DNA from: Pseudoduganella umbonata
GTDB lineage: Bacteria > Pseudomonadota > Gammaproteobacteria > Burkholderiales > Burkholderiaceae_D
Assembly (NCBI RefSeq): GCF_014192225.1
Contig: NZ_JACHXS010000001.1
Coordinates: 832,440 to 896,439, forward strand
DNA: 64,000 nucleotides
Reading direction: 5' to 3'
The notes under the pieces were generated by a model, which did no database searches, was not told where the DNA came from, and saw nothing but the letters and a program-made list of their open reading frames with translations. This document shows positions 25,459-34,693 of this stretch, piece by piece; positions within the stretch are counted from its first letter, which is position 1, and the number at the start of each line of letters is the position of its first letter. The position numbers and the translations under genes are program-made.

Positions 25459-26625
25459 TCACAGGCGCGCGGCAAGCAGCACGCCTGCGCCGGCGCACAG
25501 GAACAGGACCGCGGCACCGGCGGCCAGCGACAGCAGCGATCCCCACACCATCGGCGCGATGACGGCGGCGATCAGTGCGTTGAATCCGGTCTGGACGAAA
25601 AGTTGTACCGAGGCCCCCATGCCGCGGCGCGCGGGGACGCAATCGAGCCCGCGGATCGTCAGCGTCGGCACCGCCAGCGACATGCCCAGGTTGAACACGA
25701 ACAGGTGCAGTACATACCATCCTGCGCCTGGCGGACGCGCCAGGCAGACCGCCAGGTTGAAGGCGAGCGCCGCCGCCATCAGCGCGAAGCCAACCTGCAG
25801 GGTCAGGCGCACGGGCCACCTTGCCGATACCTTGCCCGCCAGCGCCGAACCGCCGACCAGCCCGGCCGTTGCCGGTCCGAACAGCCAGAGGAAGTCGGCT
25901 TCGCCGAGACCGAGATGGCGCATCAGGAATACGGGGGCCGACAGTACGTACAGGAAGAACGCGCCGAACATCAATGCATAGGACAGCGACCAGGCCATGA
26001 ACGCACGGTTGCCCAGCACCCCGGCATAGCCGCGCGCCAATGGCCCGGGCCGGAACGGCTGGCGCGCCGTCGCCGCGAGCGTTTCCGGCAGGCGCAGCAC
26101 TACCGCCACGAACAGGCTGGCGGCCAGCAACGCCAGGAACAGGAACACGGCGCGCCAGCCGAAGGCCCTCTGCAGCGCGCCGCCGACCAGCGGCGCGATG
26201 GCCGGCGCCAGTCCGTACACCATGACGACCTGCGACATCATGCGCCGCGCCTGTGGCCCGTCGTGCAGGTCGCGGATGATCGCACGCCCGATCACGATGC
26301 CAGCGCCGGCGGCCAGGCCCTGCAATGCCCGCAGCGGCAGCAGCTGTTCAACGCCCGTGACGAACACACAGCCAAGCGAAGCCGCCGCATACACCGCCAG
26401 TCCTGCCAGCACCACCGCGCGCCGCCCGCAGGCATCGGAGATGGCGCCGTGCCACAGCGACATGAACGCAAACGCGGCGAAATAGACCGAGATCGTCTGC
26501 TGCAGTGCCACCCCGTCCGTGTGCAGGACGCGCGTCATCTCCGGGAACGACGGCAGATAGGCGTTGATCGAAAACGGCCCAAGCATCGCCAGCCCTGCCA
26601 GGATCAGCGCGATGCCGGAAGGCAC
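25459..26625 (-). CDS. MFS transporter, Bcr/CflA drug-resistance type
   Basis: 388 residues starting at GTG 26625, which overlaps the TAG of the preceding gene by one base. About twelve membrane helices are evident. Motif-A-like HGAISDACGRRAVVLAGL follows helix 2, and LAPAIAPLVGGALQRAFGWRAVFLFLALL is the typical helix 4-5 segment of Bcr/CflA proteins (14 or 12 TM exporters). It is the last gene of a long minus-strand operon and could export a toxic intermediate or substrate. Specificity is unknown. Confidence 0.88.
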   Translation of the reverse strand: MPSGIALILAGLAMLGPFSINAYLPSFPEMTRVLHTDGVALQQTISVYFAAFAFMSLWHGAISDACGRRAVVLAGLAVYAAASLGCVFVTGVEQLLPLRALQGLAAGAGIVIGRAIIRDLHDGPQARRMMSQVVMVYGLAPAIAPLVGGALQRAFGWRAVFLFLALLAASLFVAVVLRLPETLAATARQPFRPGPLARGYAGVLGNRAFMAWSLSYALMFGAFFLYVLSAPVFLMRHLGLGEADFLWLFGPATAGLVGGSALAGKVSARWPVRLTLQVGFALMAAALAFNLAVCLARPPGAGWYVLHLFVFNLGMSLAVPTLTIRGLDCVPARRGMGASVQLFVQTGFNALIAAVIAPMVWGSLLSLAAGAAVLFLCAGAGVLLAARL

Positions 26626-27659
26626 TAGCCCCGCATCCCGAGGACCGCAGCGATATCGACCGCAGGATCGGCATCGGCGCCGTAGGCGAAATCCCCGGCG
26701 CGCTGGCGTTCGGCCAGGCGCGCCATCAGTACCCGGTAGCGGTTGCCCGGCGCGTCGAAGCGAGAGCTGAGGTCGCGCCGCTGGTTCGACTCGAAATAGC
26801 GCGCATTCTGCGGCCGCAGCACCGAGTTGTCCTGCGGCCCGATCACATAGGAAATGCGCGGCATCAGCCAGCGGAACGGCGCCGGCGCATGCACCGTGTA
26901 GTTGGTCTGGTCGACCCGCGAGCGATGCTTCCCGACCGGCACGAAGGGCTGCACGTTGGGGATCGCATAGCCGGGTGAGAAGCTGGGATAGGAAATGCAC
27001 AGGTTGTTGCGCAGATGGACATGCAGCACCGCGCGCAGGTCCTGGTAGCGGGCGCGTACGCCGCCGATCCAGCGCATCACGGGAGCCACCGACTTGCGCG
27101 TGACTATGCGGGTGCGCGTCAGCGTCTCCGATGTCGAGCTGAATTCGACCACGTCGCTGTCCGATTGCCCGTCGCCGATGGTGTTCGCATGCAGGAAGTC
27201 GGCATGCGTGAGGTCGATCAGGTTCTCGACCGACAGCGGCGAGGCGGCGTCGAAGCGCACCGACCGCTGGGTATAGCGCGGGATGCCGGCACCGTCCGCC
27301 GGCAGGAACGGAATCTGCGGGATCAGTGCCTCGTGCGCATGGTCCGGATCGCCGTACCAGACCCATACGTAGCCATAGCGTTCATGGACACGGTAGAAGC
27401 ATGAACCGCCGGTAAATGAGGTGGCGCCGCGGCGCAGCCGTTCCAGCAGGTCGGGCCGGAACTCCGCGGCGCGCACGCGCCCCGCCTCGCGCCACAGATA
27501 GACATCCTGCGCGTGGACGATGCGCCGCAAGGCGCGCTCGCCCACGTCGGCGCTGTACGCCACCGGGAACCAGGTGTCGCGCAAGTCGAAATTGCCGGGG
27601 ATCCAGTCGCGTTTGCCATCCGGCGCCGCGTAGCGCGCCGCCTTGTCATCGCTGTGCAT
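26625..27659 (-). CDS. Rieske-oxygenase catalytic half: iron site present, Rieske cluster ligands absent
   Basis: 344 residues from ATG 27659 (AAAGGAG eight bases upstream). The layout is that of a VanA-type oxygenase alpha subunit: RDTWFPVAYSADV, then ERYGYVWVWYGDPDHA, then the mononuclear iron motif VENLIDLTHADFLHANT with bridging Asp149, His152 and His157. The expected C-x-H and C-x2-H Rieske ligands are missing: residues 62-91 (RAAEFRPDLLERLRRGATSF) replace that region. The third iron ligand is uncertain (Asp277 or the position of Asn285). It overlaps by 14 bases the preceding gene, which has the opposite defect. A heteromeric enzyme is the obvious inference; the substrate is unknown. Confidence 0.88.
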   Translation of the reverse strand: MHSDDKAARYAAPDGKRDWIPGNFDLRDTWFPVAYSADVGERALRRIVHAQDVYLWREAGRVRAAEFRPDLLERLRRGATSFTGGSCFYRVHERYGYVWVWYGDPDHAHEALIPQIPFLPADGAGIPRYTQRSVRFDAASPLSVENLIDLTHADFLHANTIGDGQSDSDVVEFSSTSETLTRTRIVTRKSVAPVMRWIGGVRARYQDLRAVLHVHLRNNLCISYPSFSPGYAIPNVQPFVPVGKHRSRVDQTNYTVHAPAPFRWLMPRISYVIGPQDNSVLRPQNARYFESNQRRDLSSRFDAPGNRYRVLMARLAERQRAGDFAYGADADPAVDIAAVLGMRG

Positions 27660-28593
27660 GCAGGCACTCCTTTTCTTCGTCGATTCCAGAAGCGGCCCCG
27701 GTGCGCCGTTCGCGCGATGGCGCGGCGACCAGCGCCGCGATGGCGCGCCCGTCCAGCGCCGTACGCACCGTGAACGGCGGCGCTCCCGCCAGGCGGCGCA
27801 GGCGCCAGCCCGGCGGCCCCATATGGGCGTGCGCATGGGCGAAACCGCGCCACACCAGGCTCGTCGTCCCGCGCCGACCGGCGGTGGCGGCGATGAACAG
27901 CGTCACCAGCGGCCGTTCGGCCGCGTCCAGCAATGCCATCACGATGTCGCCGCCCGACAGCGGCACGCGTGCGCGCACCAGCAGCGGATGGTCGCGCACG
28001 AAGGCGGGACCGGGTCCCCTTCCCTGCCAGACCGCGCCGCGATCGAGCAGCAGGTGGCGGCCGTCGCGCCGCGGATCGCCGAGGAAGAAGTCGGTGATCG
28101 TCACGCCCGGGAAATCCACCAGGCATTCCGGACCGTCGAGCATGACGTCGAGGTAGTCGTCGAATGCGATGGGTACCACCGCACTGCCGGTATATTCCCG
28201 CCCCGCCGGCCGATAGCTGACGCCGGGCAGCGTGCCCTGCACCGCGGCGCCCCCGGCGTACACGTGGATGAAGCCATTGAGTTCGCCTACCGGATAGGCC
28301 TGGGCCATCGCCGGCGGAATCTTTTCATCTCGCCGCAAATTGGGAATATCGGTGCAGCGCCCGCTTGCCCCGTCGAAAGTCCAGCCGTGGTACGGGCATT
28401 GCAGCCCGCCCGGCCGGACCTGGCCCGGTGACAGCAGCACCCGCCGGTGCGGGCAGCGGTCTTCCAGCGCGAATGCCGTGCCGTTGGCGTCGCGGAACAG
28501 CGCCACCTCCCGGCCGTCGCACACCACCGCCAGCGTCTTGCCCGGCGCCAGCTGGCCGGACAGCGCGACGATCCACCATTGTCCTGATGTCAT
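27646..28593 (-). CDS. Rieske-oxygenase electron-transfer half: Rieske cluster present, iron-site histidines lost
   Basis: 315 residues from ATG 28593 (GAGAGGAG upstream; GTG 28611 possible). The Rieske 2Fe-2S ligands are intact: Cys47/His49 (CPHRR) and Cys66/His69 (CPYHGW). After FIHVYAGG the alpha-subunit fold seems to continue, but where the N-x2-D-x2-H-x4-H motif should be the sequence is DDYLDVMLDGPEC, with both His replaced by Leu and Cys. So the protein can carry electrons but should not bind catalytic iron. It overlaps the next gene, which has the iron motif without the Rieske ligands. A separate ferredoxin or the FAD reductase at 46639 may supply electrons. Confidence 0.88.
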   Translation of the reverse strand: MTSGQWWIVALSGQLAPGKTLAVVCDGREVALFRDANGTAFALEDRCPHRRVLLSPGQVRPGGLQCPYHGWTFDGASGRCTDIPNLRRDEKIPPAMAQAYPVGELNGFIHVYAGGAAVQGTLPGVSYRPAGREYTGSAVVPIAFDDYLDVMLDGPECLVDFPGVTITDFFLGDPRRDGRHLLLDRGAVWQGRGPGPAFVRDHPLLVRARVPLSGGDIVMALLDAAERPLVTLFIAATAGRRGTTSLVWRGFAHAHAHMGPPGWRLRRLAGAPPFTVRTALDGRAIAALVAAPSRERRTGAASGIDEEKECLHAQR

Positions 28594-28618
28594 GGGCTCC
28601 TCTCCACGCACCGGGCGC

Positions 28619-29545
28619 TCAACCGCGCACGCGCGCGGTGATCTTCGCGTGCGGTCCGCTCACTTGCGCCGCCCAGGCCGCGCCGGCATCGTCGAAGGCG
28701 AAATCGCTGTAGTCGATGCGGATGTCCTGCTCGCGCGCGATGCGCAGCAGCCGCTCCCAGATCGCGCGCCGGTCTGCCGGCGGCCGCTGCCCCGTGCCGA
28801 TGCAGGACAGCGTGCGGAACAGCAGGTCGGCGATGTCCAGGTTGACCTGCCGCCCCGCGCCGGTGCCGATGGTCATGATGCGCGCCCCCCAGCGCGTGGC
28901 CTTCAGCGCGTTGAGCATCGGTTGGCCGCAGACCAGGTCGAGCACGACGTCGAAGCCTTCGCCGGCCGCGGCCTTCAATGCGGCGGCATCGTCTTCACCG
29001 CCGAGCGTCACGACCGCGTCGGCAATGCCGCGCTCCTTCAGGCGTGCCAGCGCCTCGGCTGAACGCGCCGCCGCCACGACCCGGCCGGCGCCCAGGAAGC
29101 GCGCCAGCTGCAGCGCGATCTGGCCCAGCGTGCCCGTGGCACCGAGCACCAGTACCGATTCGCCCGGCTGGATCCTGGCCTGTTCCAGCGGCACCAGCGC
29201 GCCGGTGGCGGCGATGCCCATCGCGATCGCCGTGCGGTCGTCGACGTCGTCCGGCACGTCCCACACTTCCTCGGCCGGTACCAGGGTGCGCTCGGCCCAG
29301 GCGCCATACGGCAGCACCGAGCGTTCGCCGAAGTACACCCGGCGCCCATCCGGCGCCCGACCCACGCCCTCGCCGCGGATCACGCAGGGGTACTGCACGC
29401 CGAGCCGGTAGGCGCCCAGCACGTCCCAGCCGCCCAGCCCGGCCGTGTCGACGTCGATCAGCACCGCGCCGTCGCGGGTCCCGGGTTCGGCGAACTCGCC
29501 GATGACCGGCGCCGCGCCGCGTTCATGAATGATGGCTGCCTTCAT
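28619..29545 (-). CDS. NAD(P)H-dependent quinone oxidoreductase-like MDR protein
   Basis: 308 residues; ATG 29545 overlaps the previous stop (TGATG). A medium-chain dehydrogenase/reductase of the zinc-free quinone oxidoreductase type. A GroES-like N-terminal domain (YPCVIRGEGVG) is followed by a Rossmann fold with VLVLGATGTLGQIALQLARFLGA. The structural and catalytic zinc ligands of alcohol dehydrogenases are absent. It may reduce an enone or acyl double bond in the catabolic pathway. It sits 25 bases upstream of the split Rieske pair. Confidence 0.9.
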   Translation of the reverse strand: MKAAIIHERGAAPVIGEFAEPGTRDGAVLIDVDTAGLGGWDVLGAYRLGVQYPCVIRGEGVGRAPDGRRVYFGERSVLPYGAWAERTLVPAEEVWDVPDDVDDRTAIAMGIAATGALVPLEQARIQPGESVLVLGATGTLGQIALQLARFLGAGRVVAAARSAEALARLKERGIADAVVTLGGEDDAAALKAAAGEGFDVVLDLVCGQPMLNALKATRWGARIMTIGTGAGRQVNLDIADLLFRTLSCIGTGQRPPADRRAIWERLLRIAREQDIRIDYSDFAFDDAGAAWAAQVSGPHAKITARVRG

Positions 29546-30387
29546 CACATCCCCTTTGCGCCGGACTGCGCGAACAATGCCTTCATCGCCACCAGCGACG
29601 GCGTATGGCTGCCGAAGCCGCCATCGGCCACCAGCGTGGTACCGGTCACGAAAGACGATTCATCGGATGCCAGGAACGCCACCACGTCGGCAATCTGGCG
29701 CGGCGTGCCGAGCTCGGGCGTCAGGTGATTCTCGCGCAGGATCTCGAGCAGTGGCGCGGGCATGCTGTCGTGCGCATTCTCGGCCGGGGCCAGGCCGATC
29801 TGCAGCGCGTTCGAACGGATGCCCTGCTTGCCGTACTGCGCCGCCACCGAGCGCGCCAGCATGATCAGCGCGGCCTTCGAGGCGGCATAGGCCGTCAGCG
29901 ACAGGTCGCCCTGCACGCCCAGGCCGGAAGTGACGAAGATCACCGAACCGCGGCCATGCTTGAGCATCTCGCGGATCGCATATTTACTGCACAGCATGGC
30001 GCCGCGCAGGTTGACGGCCATCGCCCGGTCCCAGGCTTCGACATCCATGTTGACCACGTCGCGGTCGCGCTGGCGCTGTTCCACGCTCAGGATCGCCGCA
30101 TTGTTGTGCAGCACGTCGACGCGGCCGAAGCGCGTTACTACCGCCTCGACCATGGCGGCGACTGCCGCTTCGCTCGAGATGTCGCACTGCAGCGCCAGCG
30201 CCGTGCCGCCCTGTCCTTCGATGCTGGCCGCGACCTTGCGCGCGGCCGCGCCGTCGATGTCGACGATGGCCACGTGCGCGCCATGGCCCGCCAGCACGCG
30301 GGCCGCCTCGGCGCCCAGGCCGCCGCCCGCGCCCGTGAGGATCGCGACACGGCCGTCCAGCTTCCCTTTGTTCACTGCTTCATTCAT
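29545..30387 (-). CDS. SDR-family dehydrogenase
   Basis: 280 residues. A classical short-chain dehydrogenase: cofactor motif TGAGGGLGAEAA near residue 18, Asp43-type acidic residue after beta-2 (VDIDG) favouring NAD(H), NNAAIL, and the catalytic Ser (VTSGLG) with Tyr-x3-Lys (YAASK). It probably oxidises an alcohol or diol intermediate. GGAGACC precedes ATG 30387. It is followed by the quinone oxidoreductase gene with a one-base overlap and preceded by the enoyl-CoA hydratase gene. Confidence 0.92.
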   Translation of the reverse strand: MNEAVNKGKLDGRVAILTGAGGGLGAEAARVLAGHGAHVAIVDIDGAAARKVAASIEGQGGTALALQCDISSEAAVAAMVEAVVTRFGRVDVLHNNAAILSVEQRQRDRDVVNMDVEAWDRAMAVNLRGAMLCSKYAIREMLKHGRGSVIFVTSGLGVQGDLSLTAYAASKAALIMLARSVAAQYGKQGIRSNALQIGLAPAENAHDSMPAPLLEILRENHLTPELGTPRQIADVVAFLASDESSFVTGTTLVADGGFGSHTPSLVAMKALFAQSGAKGM

Positions 30388-30414
30388 TCCCGGTCTCCGT
30401 CAGGTGGGCCGCGC

Positions 30415-31275
30415 TCAGCGGCCGATGAAATGGGGCTGCCGCTTCTCGCTGAAGGCCAGCGCGGCTTCTCGTGCATCCTCGCTCGGCTTGAGCATGGCGA
30501 ACAGGTCGAGTTCGAGGTCCAGGCCCTGCTTGAGTTCCAGGTCGAGGGCGCCGCGCGCGGCGCGCTTGACCGACAGCGTGGCCGCCGGGGCACGGGCCGC
30601 GATGCGCCGCGCGAACGCGCGCACCTCGTCGACCAGCGCCGCCGATTCGCTGGCGATGCGCGTGACCAGGCCGATGTCCCTGGCCGCGCCGGCATCCAGG
30701 CGCTCGCCGGTAAGCAGCAGATCCATCGCCCGGCCGGGGCCGACCACGCGCGCGAGGCGCTGCGTGCCGCCACCGCCCGGAATCAGGCCCAGCGCGGTCT
30801 CCGGCAGGCTGAATACCGCATCCGGCGCGGCGTAGCGGATATCGCAGGCCAGCGCCAGCTCCAGGCCGCCGCCCATGCAGTAGCCATGGACTGCCGCGAT
30901 GACCGGCTTGCGCACCGTGTCGATCGCCTCGATCCAGCGCGCTCCCTGCATGCGGCTGCGCACTTCGATCGCCGTTTCCGCCCCACGCCGCTCCTTGATG
31001 TCCGCGCCGGCGCAGAAGCCGCGCTGGCCGGCGCCACGGATGGCGATGACCCGGATCGCCGGGTCGGCGTCGAGTTCGCGCAGCGCAACCGGCACGCCGC
31101 TGCGGATATCGTCGTTGATGGCATTGATCTGGGCAGGGCGGGTCAGGACCACCCAGCCCACGCTGTCCTCGCGCTCGATGGTCACCGCGTCGTTGACGAC
31201 GCTGGACAGTACGTCGGCGCCGCCGTGCGGTTCGCTGGCGCGCGTGTCATGCTGCTGCATCTCGCTGTTGTCCAT
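30415..31275 (-). CDS. Enoyl-CoA hydratase/isomerase family protein
   Basis: 286 residues from ATG 31275, two bases after the previous stop. Crotonase fold with oxyanion-hole segments RGFCAGADIKE and GYCMGGGLELALACD. The two catalytic glutamates of hydratases are present as Glu139 and Glu159 (FSLPETALGLIPGGGGTQRL), so hydration of an enoyl-CoA is likely. The N-terminal 30 residues are an extension without known role. It belongs to the beta-oxidation-like part of the island. Confidence 0.93.
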   Translation of the reverse strand: MDNSEMQQHDTRASEPHGGADVLSSVVNDAVTIEREDSVGWVVLTRPAQINAINDDIRSGVPVALRELDADPAIRVIAIRGAGQRGFCAGADIKERRGAETAIEVRSRMQGARWIEAIDTVRKPVIAAVHGYCMGGGLELALACDIRYAAPDAVFSLPETALGLIPGGGGTQRLARVVGPGRAMDLLLTGERLDAGAARDIGLVTRIASESAALVDEVRAFARRIAARAPAATLSVKRAARGALDLELKQGLDLELDLFAMLKPSEDAREAALAFSEKRQPHFIGR

Positions 31276-31277
31276 GA

Positions 31278-32243
31278 TTAGGCTTCCTCGAACTCGATGA
31301 CTTGGCCGCGCAGTTCCGAGGGCTCGATGCGGATTAGCGGGCGCCCGCCGGCCGATTCCGATTCCTCCACCCACGTGAAGCGCGTGCCCCGCGCGCGCAG
31401 GTCTTCGGCCTTGGCCTGCAGGCCGTGCACGGCGATACGGATGTAGTACAGGCCGGGGCCCCAGTTGTTGAGGTAATGCGCGGCCGGCGTGTCCCACGCG
31501 GTCGGCTGGATCACATGCAGGGCCGCGCTGTTGGCGACGGCGAACGGCATCACGGCGCGGCGCTGGCCCTCGCGCCCCAGCAGCTCCACCCCGCCGCGCG
31601 GTTCCCAGTCCAGGTTCTTCGAGCAGCAGCGCAGCGTGTGGTCGAGGTCGCGCACCAGGAAGGCCCGTGCACTGATCCTCACCATCTCGCCCGGCCGCGG
31701 CTCGCGCGGCTGCGCCGGCACCCCGGCAAAGGTCTCGGGCGGCATCTGCAGCGGCTCGGTGGGCATTACCTCGATGCACAGGCCACCGTCGACATCCGGC
31801 GCATAGCGCGGGCGTTCCGGCGTGGCGCCCAGCCACAGCCTGTCGAACGGCATCTCCGCAGTACGCTGCGCCATGCGGAATGCCAGGCCGCGGCGCATCA
31901 GCTTGTCCACGAAGATCTCGAACTTCGGCCCCTGCAGCGCCAGCACCACAGAGTGCGTCAGCATCGGGCGATGGCGGCCCTGGTAATCCTTCAGGCTCTC
32001 CAGGAATTCATGGAACATCGGATCGCCCGGATTGTCATAGTCCAGGTGCCATTGCGGTTCCAGCCTGGTCGGCGCGACCGCCAGCGACTTGTGCACGCGC
32101 AGGAAGTGGGCGATATACGGATGGTTGTCGAAGGCCTGGCGCCAGTTCGGATGGCTGTGCACGCCGAGTTTATTCACCAGCAGTTCGGTCATGCCGTCCG
32201 GGTCGGGCAGCATCATGTCGGCTGACAGCAGCAGATCAAACAT
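31278..32243 (-). CDS. VOC/glyoxalase-fold protein
   Basis: 321 residues from ATG 32243 (GGAG upstream), overlapping the transporter stop by 8 bases. Two vicinal-oxygen-chelate-type halves can be discerned: the N-terminal half with RHRPMLTHSVVLALQG, and the C-terminal half with ISARAFLVRDLDHTLRCCSKNLDWEP and NNWGPGLYYIRIAVHGL. Metal ligands are not obvious. It resembles proteins annotated as glyoxalase/bleomycin-resistance or dioxygenase in catabolic clusters. It might be an isomerase, epimerase or binding protein; the function is open. Confidence 0.8.
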   Translation of the reverse strand: MFDLLLSADMMLPDPDGMTELLVNKLGVHSHPNWRQAFDNHPYIAHFLRVHKSLAVAPTRLEPQWHLDYDNPGDPMFHEFLESLKDYQGRHRPMLTHSVVLALQGPKFEIFVDKLMRRGLAFRMAQRTAEMPFDRLWLGATPERPRYAPDVDGGLCIEVMPTEPLQMPPETFAGVPAQPREPRPGEMVRISARAFLVRDLDHTLRCCSKNLDWEPRGGVELLGREGQRRAVMPFAVANSAALHVIQPTAWDTPAAHYLNNWGPGLYYIRIAVHGLQAKAEDLRARGTRFTWVEESESAGGRPLIRIEPSELRGQVIEFEEA

Positions 32244-34692
32244 ATTTTTTCTCCAAGGGTGGACTGACGCGCGCCTCGTCACGGGCGCTGCGGGGATTGA
32301 GCAGGAAATAGGACAGCGCCGGGGTCAGCATCAGCGCGCCGAGCATATTCCACAGGAACATGAAGGTCAGCAGGATGCCCATGTCGGCCTGAAACTTGAT
32401 GGGCGACCACGCCCAAGTGACCACGCCGGCCGCCATCGTCATGCCGACCAGTGCCACCACCTTGCCGGTGAAGTCGAGCGAACGGCGGTAGGCGGCACGC
32501 AGGCTGTCGCCGCGGCGCTGGCAGGCCAGCTGCACGGACAGCAGGTAGAGCGCATAGTCGACGCCGACCCCGACCCCGACGGCAATCACCGGCAAGGTGG
32601 CCACCTTCAGCCCGATGCCCAGCCACACCATCAGCGCCTTGCAAAGGATGGTGGTGATCACCAGCGGGATCAGCGCCACGATGGTGGCGCGCACGCTGCG
32701 GAAGGTGACCAGGCAGAGCAACGCGGTCGAGCCATACACCGCCAGGTACATCATGACGATGCTCTTGCCGACCTCGATGTTGGTGGCCGCCTCGATGCCG
32801 GCACTGCCGGCCGCCAGCAGGAACTCCACCGGCTCCTTGGCGCCTGCCGGCGTATTGTTGACCCGGGCGTAGTCGCTGGAGGTCTTCAGGATGCGTGCCA
32901 CCGTGTCGGCCTTGTGGTCGCGCAGATAGACCACCAGCGGCGACACCGAGCAGCTCTGGTTGGTGATGTCCGGCGTGGCGATCGCCGCCGCCGACATCGC
33001 GCCGTCGGTAATCGACTGGTTGCGGCTGATCGTCATCCATTTGCCGCTGCCTTCGGACATCGCGGCCGTCGTGAAGCGTACGGTCTCGGCCAGCGACGTG
33101 GTGGCCTGCACCGCCGGATCGGCGCGCAGCAGCTGCGCCAAGCCATCCATCCTGGTCAACGCGGGGTAGAGCCGGCAGCCTTCGTCGCCGGTCTTCATGA
33201 TCACCACGAACTGGTCGCTCGACAGGCCGTAGTTGCGGGTGATGTAGGCGTTGTCGCGGTTGTAGCGCGAATCGGGGCGCAGTTCCGGCGCGCCGGCGTC
33301 GAGATCGCCGATGCGCAGGCCCTGCATCACGATCGCCGACGCCACCGTGACCAGCAGCGCGGCGGCGGTCACGCCGATGGCCCAGCCCCGGCCCGTCAGC
33401 GCATCGAGGCGCTCCCACACACGGCCCAGCAGCGACTGCCCCTGGGCCATTTCGCGGTCAGCCTCCAGGGCACGCTGCGCTGCCCTGGCGCCGATACCGG
33501 TGTACGACAGCGCCACCGGAATCAGGAACAGCTTGGTGAAGACCAGCACCGAGACGCCGATGCTGGTGGTCACCGCCAGGTCGCGGATGACCGGGATATC
33601 GATGATGACCAGCACCGCGAAGCCAACGATGTTGGCCAGCAGCGCCGTCACCCCGGCCACGAACAGCCGGCGGAACGTATAGCGCGCCGCCACGTACTTG
33701 TGGGTGCCGCGCCCGATGTCCTGGATGATGCCGTTCATCTTCTGGGCGCCGTGCGACAGGCCGATCGCGAAGATCAGGAAGGGCACCAGGATCGAGTACG
33801 GATCGAGTTCGTAGCCGAGCAGCTGCATCAGCCCGAGCAGCCAGATCACGCCGATCACCGCCGCCGACACCAGCAGCGCCGTGCTGCGCACGCAGCGCGT
33901 GTACAGGTAGACGAACACCGTGGCGACGGCAACCGAGACGGCAAAAAACAGCATGACCGATTTCAGCCCTTCGATCAGGTCACCCACGATCTTTGCGAAA
34001 CCGACGATATGGATGCCGACCTTGGCGCTTTCGTAGCTGCGGATCTTGTCCTCCAGCTGGCGCGAGAAGGCGCCGTAGTCGAGCGGCTGGCCGGTTTTCG
34101 GGTCGCTGTCGAGCAGCGGCACGACGATCATGCTCGATTTCATGTCGAGCGCGACCAGGCGCCCGACGATGCCGGCCTTGGCCACGTTGTCGCGCAGCTT
34201 GGCCACTTCCGCGGCGCTGCCGTCGAACTGGGGCGGCATCACGGGGCCGCCGGTGATGCCATCCTCGGTCACCTCGCGCCAGCGCACGATCGGCATCCAG
34301 ATCGACTTCATCCAGGAGCGGTCGACGCCATCGATCATGTACAGGTCGTCGTTCACCTTGCGCATGACCTCGAGGTAGGCCGGATCGTAGACATCGCCGG
34401 TCCTGTTCTCGACCACGATCCGCACCGTGTTGCCGAGCCCCGGCAGGTCCTTCTTGTACTTCAGATAGTTCTGGATGTACGGACTGTCGAGCGGGATCAT
34501 GCGCTCGAAGTTGGCGTTGATGTCGATCCGGGTCGCCGAGTAGCCGAGAAACACGGTGGCCAGCAGGCAGACCAGCAGCACCAGCAGCCGGTTGTTGAAG
34601 ATGATGCGTTCGAGGAGATTGCCCGATCCGCGATCGAAGTCTTTCACGTCCCGCACCACGGGCATGCGGGGTTGTTCGCTATGCGCTGCCAT
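32236..34692 (-). CDS. RND-superfamily (MMPL-type) transporter
   Basis: 818 residues from ATG 34692. Two repeats, each with one helix, a large periplasmic loop and a helix bundle. Conserved parts include ANFERMIPLDSPYIQNYLKYK after helix 1, GLSHGAQKMNGIIQDIG in the first bundle and AVGVGVGVDYALYLLSV in the second. Such hydrophobe/amphiphile transporters occur with YCF48, DUF1329 and DUF1302 genes, exactly as here, and are thought to move lipophilic molecules across the envelope. The gene starts one base after the YCF48 stop, so coupling is tight. Confidence 0.9.
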   Translation of the reverse strand: MAAHSEQPRMPVVRDVKDFDRGSGNLLERIIFNNRLLVLLVCLLATVFLGYSATRIDINANFERMIPLDSPYIQNYLKYKKDLPGLGNTVRIVVENRTGDVYDPAYLEVMRKVNDDLYMIDGVDRSWMKSIWMPIVRWREVTEDGITGGPVMPPQFDGSAAEVAKLRDNVAKAGIVGRLVALDMKSSMIVVPLLDSDPKTGQPLDYGAFSRQLEDKIRSYESAKVGIHIVGFAKIVGDLIEGLKSVMLFFAVSVAVATVFVYLYTRCVRSTALLVSAAVIGVIWLLGLMQLLGYELDPYSILVPFLIFAIGLSHGAQKMNGIIQDIGRGTHKYVAARYTFRRLFVAGVTALLANIVGFAVLVIIDIPVIRDLAVTTSIGVSVLVFTKLFLIPVALSYTGIGARAAQRALEADREMAQGQSLLGRVWERLDALTGRGWAIGVTAAALLVTVASAIVMQGLRIGDLDAGAPELRPDSRYNRDNAYITRNYGLSSDQFVVIMKTGDEGCRLYPALTRMDGLAQLLRADPAVQATTSLAETVRFTTAAMSEGSGKWMTISRNQSITDGAMSAAAIATPDITNQSCSVSPLVVYLRDHKADTVARILKTSSDYARVNNTPAGAKEPVEFLLAAGSAGIEAATNIEVGKSIVMMYLAVYGSTALLCLVTFRSVRATIVALIPLVITTILCKALMVWLGIGLKVATLPVIAVGVGVGVDYALYLLSVQLACQRRGDSLRAAYRRSLDFTGKVVALVGMTMAAGVVTWAWSPIKFQADMGILLTFMFLWNMLGALMLTPALSYFLLNPRSARDEARVSPPLEKKYV

Positions 34693-34693
34693 G

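Noticed and set aside
25114..26628. A 504-codon plus-strand frame
   Set aside because: Antisense to the MFS gene over most of its length and highly Gln/Arg-rich; the membrane-protein reading is clearly the real one.
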